Below the pieces are notes generated by a model. The model was not told the origin of the DNA, did not search any database, and was given only the letters and a program-made list of their open reading frames with translations. A DNA stretch of 64,000 nt. Origin: Anaerolineae bacterium (GTDB lineage: Bacteria; Chloroflexota; Anaerolineae; Aggregatilineales; Phototrophicaceae). The translations under genes were made by a program, and so were the position numbers. Location: assembly GCA_022841825.1 (NCBI GenBank), contig JALHQT010000001.1, positions 992,001 through 1,056,000 of the forward strand, written 5' to 3'. Each line of letters opens with the position of its first letter. Within the stretch, counting starts at the first letter, position 1. Below, piece after piece: positions 46,299 to 54,782 of this stretch.

Positions 46299-46793
46299 AT
46301 GGCGACACAATCTGTCACCTCTGGCGATACCCCAGGCATGACTGGCGGCTTTCGCATCACACTCAAATGGGTCAGCGTCCTCCTCGTCATCGTCGCGCTC
46401 GGCATCACCGGCTACATGAGCTGGACAAAGATCGCCAATGTCCCCTTGGAATGCACCAACGAAGGCTTCATTAATTGTGCCGTCGTCGAAAACAGCGCCT
46501 GGGCATACATCCTGGGAGTCCCAACCGCCATGTGGGGCTTTGTGGCACATCTGATGATTGGCGGCACCCTCTTGCTGGATGGACGCCAGGCATTCTTCAC
46601 GCGGTATGGGGTCTACATTGTGTTCGGAATAGCCCTGTTCGGCGTCATGTACCATGCATACCTGATCTACGTCTCGGTCGCCGTGCTGCGCGCCCTGTGT
46701 CCGTGGTGCCTCGCGGCAGGGACGGTCATGCTGTTCCAGCTCATCACAACCAGTCTGCGCCTCCGCAACTCCCTCGCCCAGGCACAGGCATAA
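46299..46793 (+). CDS. Vitamin K epoxide reductase (VKOR) family protein
   Basis: A 164-residue integral membrane protein with four hydrophobic helices. The loop cysteines are Cys52 and Cys60 ('LECTNEGFINCAVV'). The active-site pair is Cys134 and Cys137 in 'ALCPWCLAAG'. Bacterial VKOR homologues use quinone to reoxidise a periplasmic thiol oxidase, like DsbB. Many are fused to a thioredoxin domain; this one is not, so its partner must be encoded elsewhere. Its role would be disulfide formation in exported proteins. It follows moeA on the same strand after 120 bases and is probably a separate unit. Confidence 0.88.
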   Translation: MATQSVTSGDTPGMTGGFRITLKWVSVLLVIVALGITGYMSWTKIANVPLECTNEGFINCAVVENSAWAYILGVPTAMWGFVAHLMIGGTLLLDGRQAFFTRYGVYIVFGIALFGVMYHAYLIYVSVAVLRALCPWCLAAGTVMLFQLITTSLRLRNSLAQAQA

Positions 46794-46836
46794 CACGCCT
46801 GTTGAGGGGCGCAGCGCCCGATCAGATCAATACAAA

Positions 46837-46863
46837 AAGGCACAGTGTCTTCACCTGTGCCTT
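46837..46863 (-). terminator. Intrinsic terminator of the S1-domain gene
   Basis: AAGGCACAG and CTGTGCCTT form a nine-base stem. On the minus strand it is followed by TTTTTG, so it is a rho-independent terminator for the S1-domain gene. It lies between that gene's stop and the convergent VKOR gene, which it could also end. Confidence 0.8.
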
Positions 46864-46885
46864 CTTCAGTCAATACCCGCTACGC

Positions 46886-47905
46886 TTAACCGCGGTGGTT
46901 GCGCAGTGTGCGCTCGTAGATGTCCTCGCGATCGCGCTCAAACTTACGTGAGCGGCGCTCATCACGGTCACGATCACGCTTGCTGCGGTCGAAGCCACCC
47001 TCAGTATCCATCGCACGCCGCAGCGCCAACTCCATTGCAGTCGGCAGGTCTTCCTGAGGCTCATCACGCATCTCCTGGCGTGTGGCGACTTCTTCCTTCT
47101 CCGTCATCGCCTTCACACTCAGATCGATGCGCTTCTTGCGTTTATCGAGCTTGATCACCTGCGCGGTGACGACATCACCCACCTTGACGACATCAGCGGG
47201 TGATTTCACATAGCCGCTTGCGAGTTCGGATACGTGAACCATGCCCGGACGCTCTGCGCCAAAATCGACGAAAACGCCGTAGGTTTCCAACTTGATGACA
47301 GTACCAGTTACTTCCATCCCCTGGCGCAGCGCTTCCCAGGGCATCCCAACAGGCTTCGTGAGCGAAAGCGCGATGCGCCCCTGCTCCTTATCGACCTTGA
47401 GAACAAACACGTTCAGCGTCTGACCAGACTGCACGACATCTTCGACGTTGCGCACATCCGGTCTGCCAAGCTGCGAGATGTGGAGCAGACCATCCTTGCC
47501 AACACCAATATCGACAAACGCGCCGAAGAGTTCGATACGCTTGACTTTGCCCGCAATTTCCATGCCGGCGGTCAGCTCATCCATGCTCTTGGGTGTTGCC
47601 AGTATCGCCGCGGGTTCTGCGGGGGTTTCGACAACTGCGACTTCCTCGACGGCTGGTATCGCCGGTTCGGAAACGTCAACTGCCGCAGGCGTTTCTTCCA
47701 CCGTCGCTACAGGCTCCTCAGCCACAGCCTGCGCCACAGGCAGCTCCTCGACCACCGCAGGCTGCGCGTCTTCAAGGGGTGCCACCGCTTCCACGGCAGT
47801 GACTTCCTCAACCACGTCAGTGGGTGCTTCCATGACCGGTTCTTCTTGGACAGTTTCAGGCACGTCTACCGAGGCAGTTGGATTCATCTCTTCACTCATA
47901 CTCAT
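46886..47905 (-). CDS. Double S1-domain RNA-binding protein
   Basis: A 339-residue protein with two S1 (OB-fold) domains. The first is at about residues 117-187 ('GKVKRIELFGAFVDIGVGKD'), the second at about 200-270 ('GTVIKLETYGVFVDFGAERP'). The first 105 or so residues are acidic and Val/Glu/Ala-rich. The last 50 are strongly basic ('RSKRDRDRDERRSRKFERDR'). It resembles short ribosomal-protein-S1-like translation factors and binds RNA in the cytoplasm; the precise role is not clear. Both ATG 47905 and ATG 47899 are possible starts; GAAGGG is better spaced for the second. An intrinsic terminator follows. Confidence 0.85.
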   Translation of the reverse strand: MSMSEEMNPTASVDVPETVQEEPVMEAPTDVVEEVTAVEAVAPLEDAQPAVVEELPVAQAVAEEPVATVEETPAAVDVSEPAIPAVEEVAVVETPAEPAAILATPKSMDELTAGMEIAGKVKRIELFGAFVDIGVGKDGLLHISQLGRPDVRNVEDVVQSGQTLNVFVLKVDKEQGRIALSLTKPVGMPWEALRQGMEVTGTVIKLETYGVFVDFGAERPGMVHVSELASGYVKSPADVVKVGDVVTAQVIKLDKRKKRIDLSVKAMTEKEEVATRQEMRDEPQEDLPTAMELALRRAMDTEGGFDRSKRDRDRDERRSRKFERDREDIYERTLRNHRG

Positions 47906-47930
47906 TGTCCCTTCTTAATGCGCAAACGCG

Positions 47931-48755
47931 CTAACCGCCCTCAGCAGCGGATTCAGCCGTTGGCGGCAACGTTGGCACTGCGGTTTGATCGAAAGTTCCT
48001 TCTTCGTCGTCGTAGGCAGCAAATGTGTCGTACCCCTCCCAGAAGTGCAGCGGGGTGGAACGCACAATCTCCTCCAAATCACTCGACTTGGCGTAGATAA
48101 CACCAATCACTTCGCTTGACGCAGTGATTGACGACTGTGGTCCGGCGACGAATACCGCCAGCATCATCGGCACATTCGGGTAGAAAAGATAGACCAACGC
48201 CTGATCGTCGGCAACCGGTCCACCAATCGCATAGGTGGGGTCACCCCAGATGTCGATCACTTCGCTCAGGAGCATCGTTGGCGCAAGGCGCAGGGAAATA
48301 AAATCGACAATCTCGCCATCACGACTCGCCATGTTACAGCATGGGCTGCTGCCCCCGACATTCTCGAACAGAGCGCCGACCGCTCCGGTATTCTCATCGC
48401 TTTCAATTTGCAGGTTCTGCAAGGTTTCGTCGTCTTCGACGATGGTCAGTGCATCGCGCCACAAGGTCGTTCCCGGCGTGATTCCCCGCCAGCAGGGAGA
48501 TGCGCACGTCCCGTCGCCGTTATCCTGAATGATGCTGTTGGCAGCAACCGGGTCGAGAGTCGGGGTGGGCTGCGCTTCATCAGTCGCAGCAGCCACTTCA
48601 GTTGGCATAGGCGTACCAGCCGGAGGAATCTCACGTCCGGGCGGCGTCAAGAGGCTTTCGTCCTGCAACAAAGTCATGTCGCGCAGTACGGGCGCGGGTG
48701 CGCAAGCAGCGACAACGGCGATGACGAGAACAAGCAGAATGTGATTAGGTTTCAA
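47931..48755 (-). CDS. Hypothetical lipoprotein
   Basis: A 274-residue lipoprotein of unknown function. The N-terminus 'HILLVLVIAVVAACAPAPVL' has a lipobox with Cys18. The mature part contains several cysteines ('GDGTCASPCWRGI', 'GGSSPCCNMASRDG') that could pair. The region 'ITPGTTLWRDALTIV' resembles repeats found in other actinobacterial and chloroflexal lipoproteins. No ATG is available near the signal peptide; a TTG at 48755 after GGGGAAC is the likely start. The S1-domain gene follows on the same strand after 25 bases. Confidence 0.65.
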   Translation of the reverse strand: MKPNHILLVLVIAVVAACAPAPVLRDMTLLQDESLLTPPGREIPPAGTPMPTEVAAATDEAQPTPTLDPVAANSIIQDNGDGTCASPCWRGITPGTTLWRDALTIVEDDETLQNLQIESDENTGAVGALFENVGGSSPCCNMASRDGEIVDFISLRLAPTMLLSEVIDIWGDPTYAIGGPVADDQALVYLFYPNVPMMLAVFVAGPQSSITASSEVIGVIYAKSSDLEEIVRSTPLHFWEGYDTFAAYDDEEGTFDQTAVPTLPPTAESAAEGG

Positions 48756-48789
48756 GAAAGTTCCCCAAACACGGCTTTTCGGACAAAAA

Positions 48790-48817
48790 AGGGGGCGACC
48801 ACTACAGGTCGCCCCCT
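48790..48817 (-). terminator. Intrinsic terminator of the PPC-repeat gene
   Basis: GGGGGCGACC and GGTCGCCCCC form a ten-base stem with a six-base loop. Read on the minus strand it is followed by TTTTTTG. It ends the PPC-repeat gene 24 bases after its stop, and separates it from the lipoprotein gene. Confidence 0.88.
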
Positions 48818-48841
48818 CTTGCGCTTCACAAGTCCAAGCCG

Positions 48842-51001
48842 TCAGTTCAGCTCGGTGAGGGTGAGGGTATAGGTACCCGTAGTACCGCCGTACAGTGCGC
48901 CGTAGTGGGTGACGATGATAGCGTACTGCCCATCCTCTGGCAAGGTGAAATCGGCAATCAGCGAATTCGTATTCTCGCCTGGAACTGCGTCGTCGTTCTC
49001 CGCGACAAGCTGACCACTGGGGCTGATCAGATACAGCGTCGTGTCCAGCGTGCCACTGGTCGCGTTCAGTGCAATCGTCACACTGCTGTTGGCAACGCCT
49101 TCGTAGCTGTACACGTCGAACTTGTTGTCCTGCGTGATCGAACCCGCCGCCGCTACCCCCGGCACCTGCGCAACAGCCGTTAGAATTTCCGGACGATAAT
49201 CGAGAGTCTCAACCCCACGGATAATGCCGCCGTCGCTTGGTGTCGTCGTGTTATCGGCGTTAAGGGTGAAGCTGGTCAGGTAGCGCTCGTTGAGGATCGG
49301 CGTCTCAGTGGTGCGCAGGATCTGACGTCCATTGAAGGTCACGTACAGGCTAAACGTCACTGGTGATGGATCACCGCAGTCCTGCTGGAACCACACCTCG
49401 ACTTCATACACACCCGGACGCGGTTGGCGTTCCAGTGGCCAATACGTGTACGAGAACGGCGTGCCTTGCGAACCACGACAGTTGACATTGCCCAGTGCCG
49501 CCAGCGTGCCACCGCTGTTGATGCGCGGGATGTCGTCAAAGACCGAGTCCCCCGCTGGGTCGCGTACCAGAAGCTGCAAGTCGGCAGCACTGTTCCAGAG
49601 GACGAGGAATTCAAGGGAGCCTTCAGGAAGGCTGAGGAACTCCTGGGAAAGATTGACCGTTTGCTGTGTGAGCAGGAGGTCAAAACTCCCCTCGGTACCC
49701 CCCGTTGCCTTGCCGTAGCGCGTGACGACGACGTAGTAGGTCCCGGCGGCAGGCAGCAGCACACTGTCGATCTGCGAATTGGTGATGCCGACGCCAATGT
49801 CGTCATTGAAGGCGATAACCGTACCAGCCGAGTCGTAGATCGCCGCGAACGTATCGAGACTCCCGCTCGAAGCCAGCACATTCATGCTCAGGAGTTCATT
49901 CGCCAGCCCGTCAAAGCTGAAGGACTGGAACTGCTGCGCGTTACCGATGAAGCCCTGCGTGTTCACATCGAGCGCGATAGGCTGCGCGCTGGATTGGATC
50001 GCCGCGAAATCGAACGGGATGCTTTCCAGGACGACGACACTCCCCTGCTGCTGCACGTCCGCCGTGCCGTCCGCATTGATGACCACGCGCGAAACATACA
50101 CCTGACCGGGGGTGACGGTGCCCGACACGGCGGGCAGCGCTGTCCCGTCGAGCGAGGGCGCGATACTGAAGCTTATGGGCACATCGCCCGCGCACGGCTG
50201 CTGGTAATAAACGAGCAGTTCGTAGCTTCCTGTCGGAATACCACCCGGTGACCAGGTCGCGGTCTCGGTCGGATTATCCACATTGGGGTTAATACAGCCC
50301 TGATTCACATTCGGACTCATCGAGCCGCCGCTCGTGACGCTCGGTGTCTCCCAGTAGAGCGATCCGCCAATCGGGTCGCGGACTTCGAAATCCAGATCTG
50401 CCGCACCGCTCCACGAAAGCGCGAGCGAGAAGCCGGCTGTTGTCAGGAGCTGCCCCTGCTCCTGCTCCTGCGCTGCAATCGCCGTGCCAGATGGAGTCGC
50501 GTCGGTCGTAGCGGTCGGAGTCGGCTCAGTCGTGGCGACAGCGGTTGTGGCGACAGCGGTCACATCACCCACATTGGCTTCCAACGTGAGGGCGTACTCG
50601 ATCTCGCCGTCCGTGACTGCCAGGACAATCGTGCTGACCAGAATGTAATAGGTACCGTCTTCCGTCGGAGTTGCCGCCACGCTCGCCGTACTGACGATGT
50701 CTCCGGCGGCGTTCGCTGCTTCGGTAAAATCGCCGGTACTGATGATCGACAGCCCCTCTGCATCGAGAATATCGATCCCATACCCTGTCGTCGTCTCTGC
50801 AACAGCGCTCGCCACATACGTCGCACCCGCCGTGCCTTCAAATGCGTAAACCTGCACAGGCGACTGCACAGTCAGCGTTGCAGTCCGCGTCTCGCCAACA
50901 GCGATCACGTCTGCGGTTTGTGCAAAGGCGGGCAGTGCCGCCGCCACACTCAATATCATCATAACGATGGTCATCACCAGTACACGCAATGGGTGTTTCA
51001 T
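48842..51001 (-). CDS. Secreted PPC-domain repeat protein
   Basis: A 719-residue exported protein with a signal peptide ('VLVMTIVMMILSVAAALPAF'). It is made of repeated bacterial pre-peptidase C-terminal (PPC) beta domains. Signatures such as 'DTFAAIYDSAGTVIAFNDDI' and 'DTTLYLISPSGQLVAENDDA' with 'GTYYVVVTRYG' and 'GQYAIIVTHYG' occur near residues 380-440 and 650-710. A similar region is near the N-terminus. Between them lie two related modules ('SWSGAADLDFEVRDPIGGS' and 'LWNSAADLQLLVRDPAGDS'). Such domains bind other proteins or glycans or act in secretion; no enzyme domain is seen. A very strong AGGAGGT site precedes the ATG. Confidence 0.75.
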   Translation of the reverse strand: MKHPLRVLVMTIVMMILSVAAALPAFAQTADVIAVGETRTATLTVQSPVQVYAFEGTAGATYVASAVAETTTGYGIDILDAEGLSIISTGDFTEAANAAGDIVSTASVAATPTEDGTYYILVSTIVLAVTDGEIEYALTLEANVGDVTAVATTAVATTEPTPTATTDATPSGTAIAAQEQEQGQLLTTAGFSLALSWSGAADLDFEVRDPIGGSLYWETPSVTSGGSMSPNVNQGCINPNVDNPTETATWSPGGIPTGSYELLVYYQQPCAGDVPISFSIAPSLDGTALPAVSGTVTPGQVYVSRVVINADGTADVQQQGSVVVLESIPFDFAAIQSSAQPIALDVNTQGFIGNAQQFQSFSFDGLANELLSMNVLASSGSLDTFAAIYDSAGTVIAFNDDIGVGITNSQIDSVLLPAAGTYYVVVTRYGKATGGTEGSFDLLLTQQTVNLSQEFLSLPEGSLEFLVLWNSAADLQLLVRDPAGDSVFDDIPRINSGGTLAALGNVNCRGSQGTPFSYTYWPLERQPRPGVYEVEVWFQQDCGDPSPVTFSLYVTFNGRQILRTTETPILNERYLTSFTLNADNTTTPSDGGIIRGVETLDYRPEILTAVAQVPGVAAAGSITQDNKFDVYSYEGVANSSVTIALNATSGTLDTTLYLISPSGQLVAENDDAVPGENTNSLIADFTLPEDGQYAIIVTHYGALYGGTTGTYTLTLTELN

Positions 51002-51123
51002 GGATACCTCCTCGGCTGCCGTGATGCTCCATTTGGCTCATCTCAGTGTAATGCAATCCGTCGGCGCGCGCCATGAGGGGAAGCGACGCTTCACCAACGC
51101 TCACGCCAACCGACCGCGTGTGT

Positions 51124-52458
51124 TTATCCGCCCGGCGTGGCGGTGAACTCCGGTGCGATGGTCGGTGCAGGCAGCGCTGCGTCGTCCGGGGGTGCAACGA
51201 GCTGTACACCCTCGGGGGGCGCAAGCTCCACGAACGTCGTCATGCCTTCGACCACATCGACCACCTGGGACAGGCGCACGCCGTTGACCAGCGTGATCAC
51301 CTCGTATCGCCCAACCGACAGGTCGCTGGCAACGAAATTCTCCTGCCAGTTCGGGTCGGGATTCACATCCACCCCTGTGTCCTGAAAGATGTAGGTCGTC
51401 GTTGTATCCTCGACGGTGCCGCGTGACCAATCGCGGATCGTGATGTCGGCATCTTCGATCATCTCGCCGAAACTATCCACAAGGCGACCCGCAATTACGC
51501 CGGTACCCACGTAGCTGACCATCCACAGGAGTGGATTGTAGGTATCGCCATAGCTTGGGATGTCGTTACAGGTCGTCGTCGGGCACATGCGCACCTCAAA
51601 ATGCACATGAGGACCACTCACACGCCCGCTGTCGCCGACCAGACCTATCGGATCGCCGCGATTGACGTACTGCCCCGGCATCACCAGCACGGCATTGAGA
51701 TGCGCGTACAGCGTGAACAGTGGACGACCTTCAAAGCCAAAGTCATGCTGAATGACGACGACATTGCCATAGCTGGATGTGTTCTGGAAAATCGCGCCCT
51801 CAATGCGCAGCCCGTCAGCGGCAAAGGCAACGCGCCCGCTGCCAGCCGCACGCACCGTCTGCCCAACCGGATTAGGCATGTCGATCCCTGCGTGGACACG
51901 CCACGCATCCTCAGGACCGTCGGAGCCATACGTATAGTAGAACAGACCAAAGTTTGTCGCATTGCTATCCACAGGGCGCGAGAAATAGTAATGGTCTCGA
52001 CCCAGCGGATCTCGGCTGATGGGCGGGATCAGCGGTGGTGGCTGCCACACCTGCGTCGGCAGCGTGACTGCCTGTGCGGTCACGGGCAGATCCGTCAGCG
52101 CGACCGGCAGTGTAGGCAGCGGGCGCGTTGGAGTTGCGCCGCTGGCAAACGATATGGTCGGTACACTGACCACATCCCCCGCCGCAACAGGCGCGCTGAC
52201 ATCGCCGCTGTAGACAAGCGTGGGTGGCGCAAACGTCCCAATCGGCGGTATTGTCGGCGGGAGCGTACCCTGCCTCCCAAAACCTGCTTCGAGCACCGCC
52301 TGCCAGGGGTTGACCGTCTGCGTCGGTGCAGGCTGCGTGGGAATGACAATGCGCGCGGACTCGTTCGGCACAGCGTTGGTATACAACAAAGCGCCGAAGA
52401 CACCGAGCGCGGCGATGACCAGGATGAGTGGCGAGAAACCGCCTGCCTGCCGCCTCAT
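51124..52458 (-). CDS. Membrane-anchored M23 (LytM) peptidase
   Basis: A 444-residue protein. One N-terminal transmembrane helix ('LILVIAALGVFGALLYTNAV') and a Pro/Thr-rich linker lead to an M23 peptidase domain (about residues 185-325). 'VHAGIDMPNP' has the first metal His and Asp. 'FTLYAHLNAVLV' and 'SGPHVHFEVRM' supply the rest of the HxH zinc site, so it looks active. After it comes a carboxypeptidase-regulatory-like beta domain ('AGRLVDSFGEMIEDADITIR'). It would cut peptidoglycan cross-bridges outside the cell. Its start overlaps the upstream gene's stop by four bases (ATGA), so the two are translationally coupled. Confidence 0.85.
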   Translation of the reverse strand: MRRQAGGFSPLILVIAALGVFGALLYTNAVPNESARIVIPTQPAPTQTVNPWQAVLEAGFGRQGTLPPTIPPIGTFAPPTLVYSGDVSAPVAAGDVVSVPTISFASGATPTRPLPTLPVALTDLPVTAQAVTLPTQVWQPPPLIPPISRDPLGRDHYYFSRPVDSNATNFGLFYYTYGSDGPEDAWRVHAGIDMPNPVGQTVRAAGSGRVAFAADGLRIEGAIFQNTSSYGNVVVIQHDFGFEGRPLFTLYAHLNAVLVMPGQYVNRGDPIGLVGDSGRVSGPHVHFEVRMCPTTTCNDIPSYGDTYNPLLWMVSYVGTGVIAGRLVDSFGEMIEDADITIRDWSRGTVEDTTTTYIFQDTGVDVNPDPNWQENFVASDLSVGRYEVITLVNGVRLSQVVDVVEGMTTFVELAPPEGVQLVAPPDDAALPAPTIAPEFTATPGG

Positions 52459-54569
52459 CCACCCTCCTCAGCCGTCGCACTTGGCGCGGCAGGTGGCAGC
52501 GCCGTCAGCGTCGCAGCGGTCAGACCGACCTGCGTCGGGGTCGCCGTCGGGGCAAAGTTAATGAGCGCCCCTTCACCGTAGATTTCCCGCATTGCTGCAA
52601 ACCAGGTTAAGCCATCTGGTTTGTAAAACATCCAGTAGTTGACGGCGTTGACATTGGCACGCCACTCGCTTCCGGCAGGCATCCGCAGCCAACCGTAGTC
52701 AAGCGCAAGTTCAGTCAGATCGATGTAGTAACCTGATGGCATCTCCGCGCGCAGCCGCCCGCCTTCGTCGTAAGCCTGAACGTCGCGCTGCTCACGCGCC
52801 AGGAAGTCCCAGGGCATACGCCGCATCGGTTCACCAAGCTGACCATTCTGCGCTTCATCCGCAACTCTCACGAAGACGCGCCAATACGTCTCCACGCCGA
52901 TGTCTTCGCGCACAATTTCCACCGGCGCAGGAAATCCGACGATAGCGTTGCGGTTAAACGCGAAGGCACGTCCCGTCATCAGCCAGTTTCGCCGTTCCTC
53001 GCCAGGTTCTGGCAGACGGTTGATATCCCAGAAAGCGTCCTGGAGTGTGCCCAGAAAGTCCCAACCCACTTCCTGTAGCGCCCGCTCACGCAGCGCGTTG
53101 AACGAGTCATTGACCCGCTCGCTCAGTGCCGCATACGGCGCTTCGACCCCGTTCAAGGGGCGAAGGCGATAACTCGGATCAGCATTGAGCGGCTCCTCGC
53201 TTTCTACAAACAGCGTATCGACCAGTGGGCGCTGTCCAGAACGTGCCTGAACGACTGCCTGCGGCAGGGGAGCAGATGTCCAGGTCGCGCCAATTGCCCC
53301 CAAAGGCACCGGAAGAATGGTCGTGATCAAGCCCGCATCCGTATACGGCGCGGCGATGAGCTGCGCGCTGGCGCTGGCGAGCGAATCGGTGGTGTAAGCG
53401 ATACTGCCGCCATCGGGCGACCACGCAGGCGAACGCCCGCCCGCGACCACCTGCGCAGGCGCGCCAGGCTGATCGACAGGTTGGACAAATACCTTTTCGA
53501 TGCCTTCATCCAATGCGCTGAACGCCAGCAAGTCCCCATTGGGCGACCAGGCGGGATAGTCCTCATTGCGGAGCGGTGTATTCGTGAGATTGGCAACCGA
53601 TTGGTCATCGAGATTGAACAAGTAGATGTCCTGGTTGCCATCACGCCAGGAAACGAAGGCGATACGGCGCCCGTTAGGTGACCATGCTGGGGCGAAATCC
53701 GGCGCTGGTGACATGCCGGGAACCTGCAAGGGTGGCTGAGTGCCATCCACGCGCACAATCCAGATGTCGAGGTTGTTGCCGATGTAACTTTCGTAGGCAA
53801 TGAAAAGCCCATCCGGACTCCAGGTCGGGCGCGCCTGGAAAGCCAGATCAAACGTCATTCGCGTGACGACCTCGTTAGGGAAATCTTCGATATAGAGTTC
53901 CCAGTTCCCGTCACGATTGGATGCAAACGCGAGACGACGCCCATCCGGTGACCAGGACGGGTCGCGGTCGTCGGCGGCATCGTCGGTCAGGCGGACAGGA
54001 GTACGACTGCCAATCGGCAGAGCAAAGATGTCGCTCTGCCCATTCTCGTGGGCGGTGTATGCGATAGTCCCGCGCACCTGGAGCGCCTCTGGCAGGGGTG
54101 TCGCGGTCGGCACAGGCGTTGGCAGCGCGACAATCACGCCACTCTGTGTAACAAGTGGCGTCTCCACAGCCGGGTCTGGCGCGCCGCTTACGTTGCTGAC
54201 CACAGGGATATTCAGCGGCTGACGCGCGGGATTCGTAGCCCACAACACGATACTGACGAGTGCCAGCAGTGTAATCAAGACCAAACCACTGAGAAGGCGA
54301 TTCTGGCGGCGCAGGGGGTCTTCGACAATCGTCTTGTCGATTTCGCGCTGTGCAGTGCGGCGCGCCATTGCGCCCTGAGCCGCGCTCACCCCGCCGCGCG
54401 CCGCCCCCTGGAAGAGTCGCCCCGTGAGCGCTACAACCGGGCTGACGAGCCAGACAGCGATTCGACGTAACGCCAGAAGTCCGCCCAGCGTTGCATCCGT
54501 CAGCGCGACCAGCAGTTTGATCAGGACGACGCCAAGTTTGTCGGAAAATCGATACGCGCGTAACAGCAT
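52455..54569 (-). CDS. Membrane-anchored TolB-like beta-propeller protein
   Basis: A 704-residue protein. It starts with a hydrophobic/amphipathic region and a transmembrane helix near residue 100 ('LLSGLVLITLLALVSIVLWA'). A WD40-like (PD40/TolB) propeller follows from about 165 to 450, with repeated 'PSWSPDGRRLAFASNRDGNW'-type units. A C-terminal domain ('NRLPEPGEERRNWLMTGRAF') is not recognised. Such propellers bind partners at the cell wall. The ATG at 54569 was chosen; a TTG at 54602 is also open. It is the first gene of the operon with the M23 peptidase and probably helps localise it. Confidence 0.7.
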   Translation of the reverse strand: MLLRAYRFSDKLGVVLIKLLVALTDATLGGLLALRRIAVWLVSPVVALTGRLFQGAARGGVSAAQGAMARRTAQREIDKTIVEDPLRRQNRLLSGLVLITLLALVSIVLWATNPARQPLNIPVVSNVSGAPDPAVETPLVTQSGVIVALPTPVPTATPLPEALQVRGTIAYTAHENGQSDIFALPIGSRTPVRLTDDAADDRDPSWSPDGRRLAFASNRDGNWELYIEDFPNEVVTRMTFDLAFQARPTWSPDGLFIAYESYIGNNLDIWIVRVDGTQPPLQVPGMSPAPDFAPAWSPNGRRIAFVSWRDGNQDIYLFNLDDQSVANLTNTPLRNEDYPAWSPNGDLLAFSALDEGIEKVFVQPVDQPGAPAQVVAGGRSPAWSPDGGSIAYTTDSLASASAQLIAAPYTDAGLITTILPVPLGAIGATWTSAPLPQAVVQARSGQRPLVDTLFVESEEPLNADPSYRLRPLNGVEAPYAALSERVNDSFNALRERALQEVGWDFLGTLQDAFWDINRLPEPGEERRNWLMTGRAFAFNRNAIVGFPAPVEIVREDIGVETYWRVFVRVADEAQNGQLGEPMRRMPWDFLAREQRDVQAYDEGGRLRAEMPSGYYIDLTELALDYGWLRMPAGSEWRANVNAVNYWMFYKPDGLTWFAAMREIYGEGALINFAPTATPTQVGLTAATLTALPPAAPSATAEEGG

Positions 54570-54705
54570 AAGGATCGTGGTTTCCCACTCAGACCCTGGC
54601 AAGTGCCCTTAAGGTCGAGTGAATAATGATCGATTGTGATTAGGCGATTTTAGCCGCAAACCGCCCTATGAGCAATCGACACCCACAAGCCGCTGTCACG
54701 CCTCA

Positions 54706-54734
54706 TTGACACAGATCCGAAGCCGCTTTACAGT
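54706..54734 (+). promoter_or_regulatory. Sigma-70 promoter of the LysM-YkuD gene
   Basis: TTGACA (54706-54711) and TACAGT (54729-54734) with a 17-base spacer. The expected start of transcription is near 54741, about 40 bases before the ATG at 54783. Confidence 0.75.
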
Positions 54735-54782
54735 GTTCAGTACTATCGCGTTAAAATGCTGTTATATCCAAGGGAGAATGCT

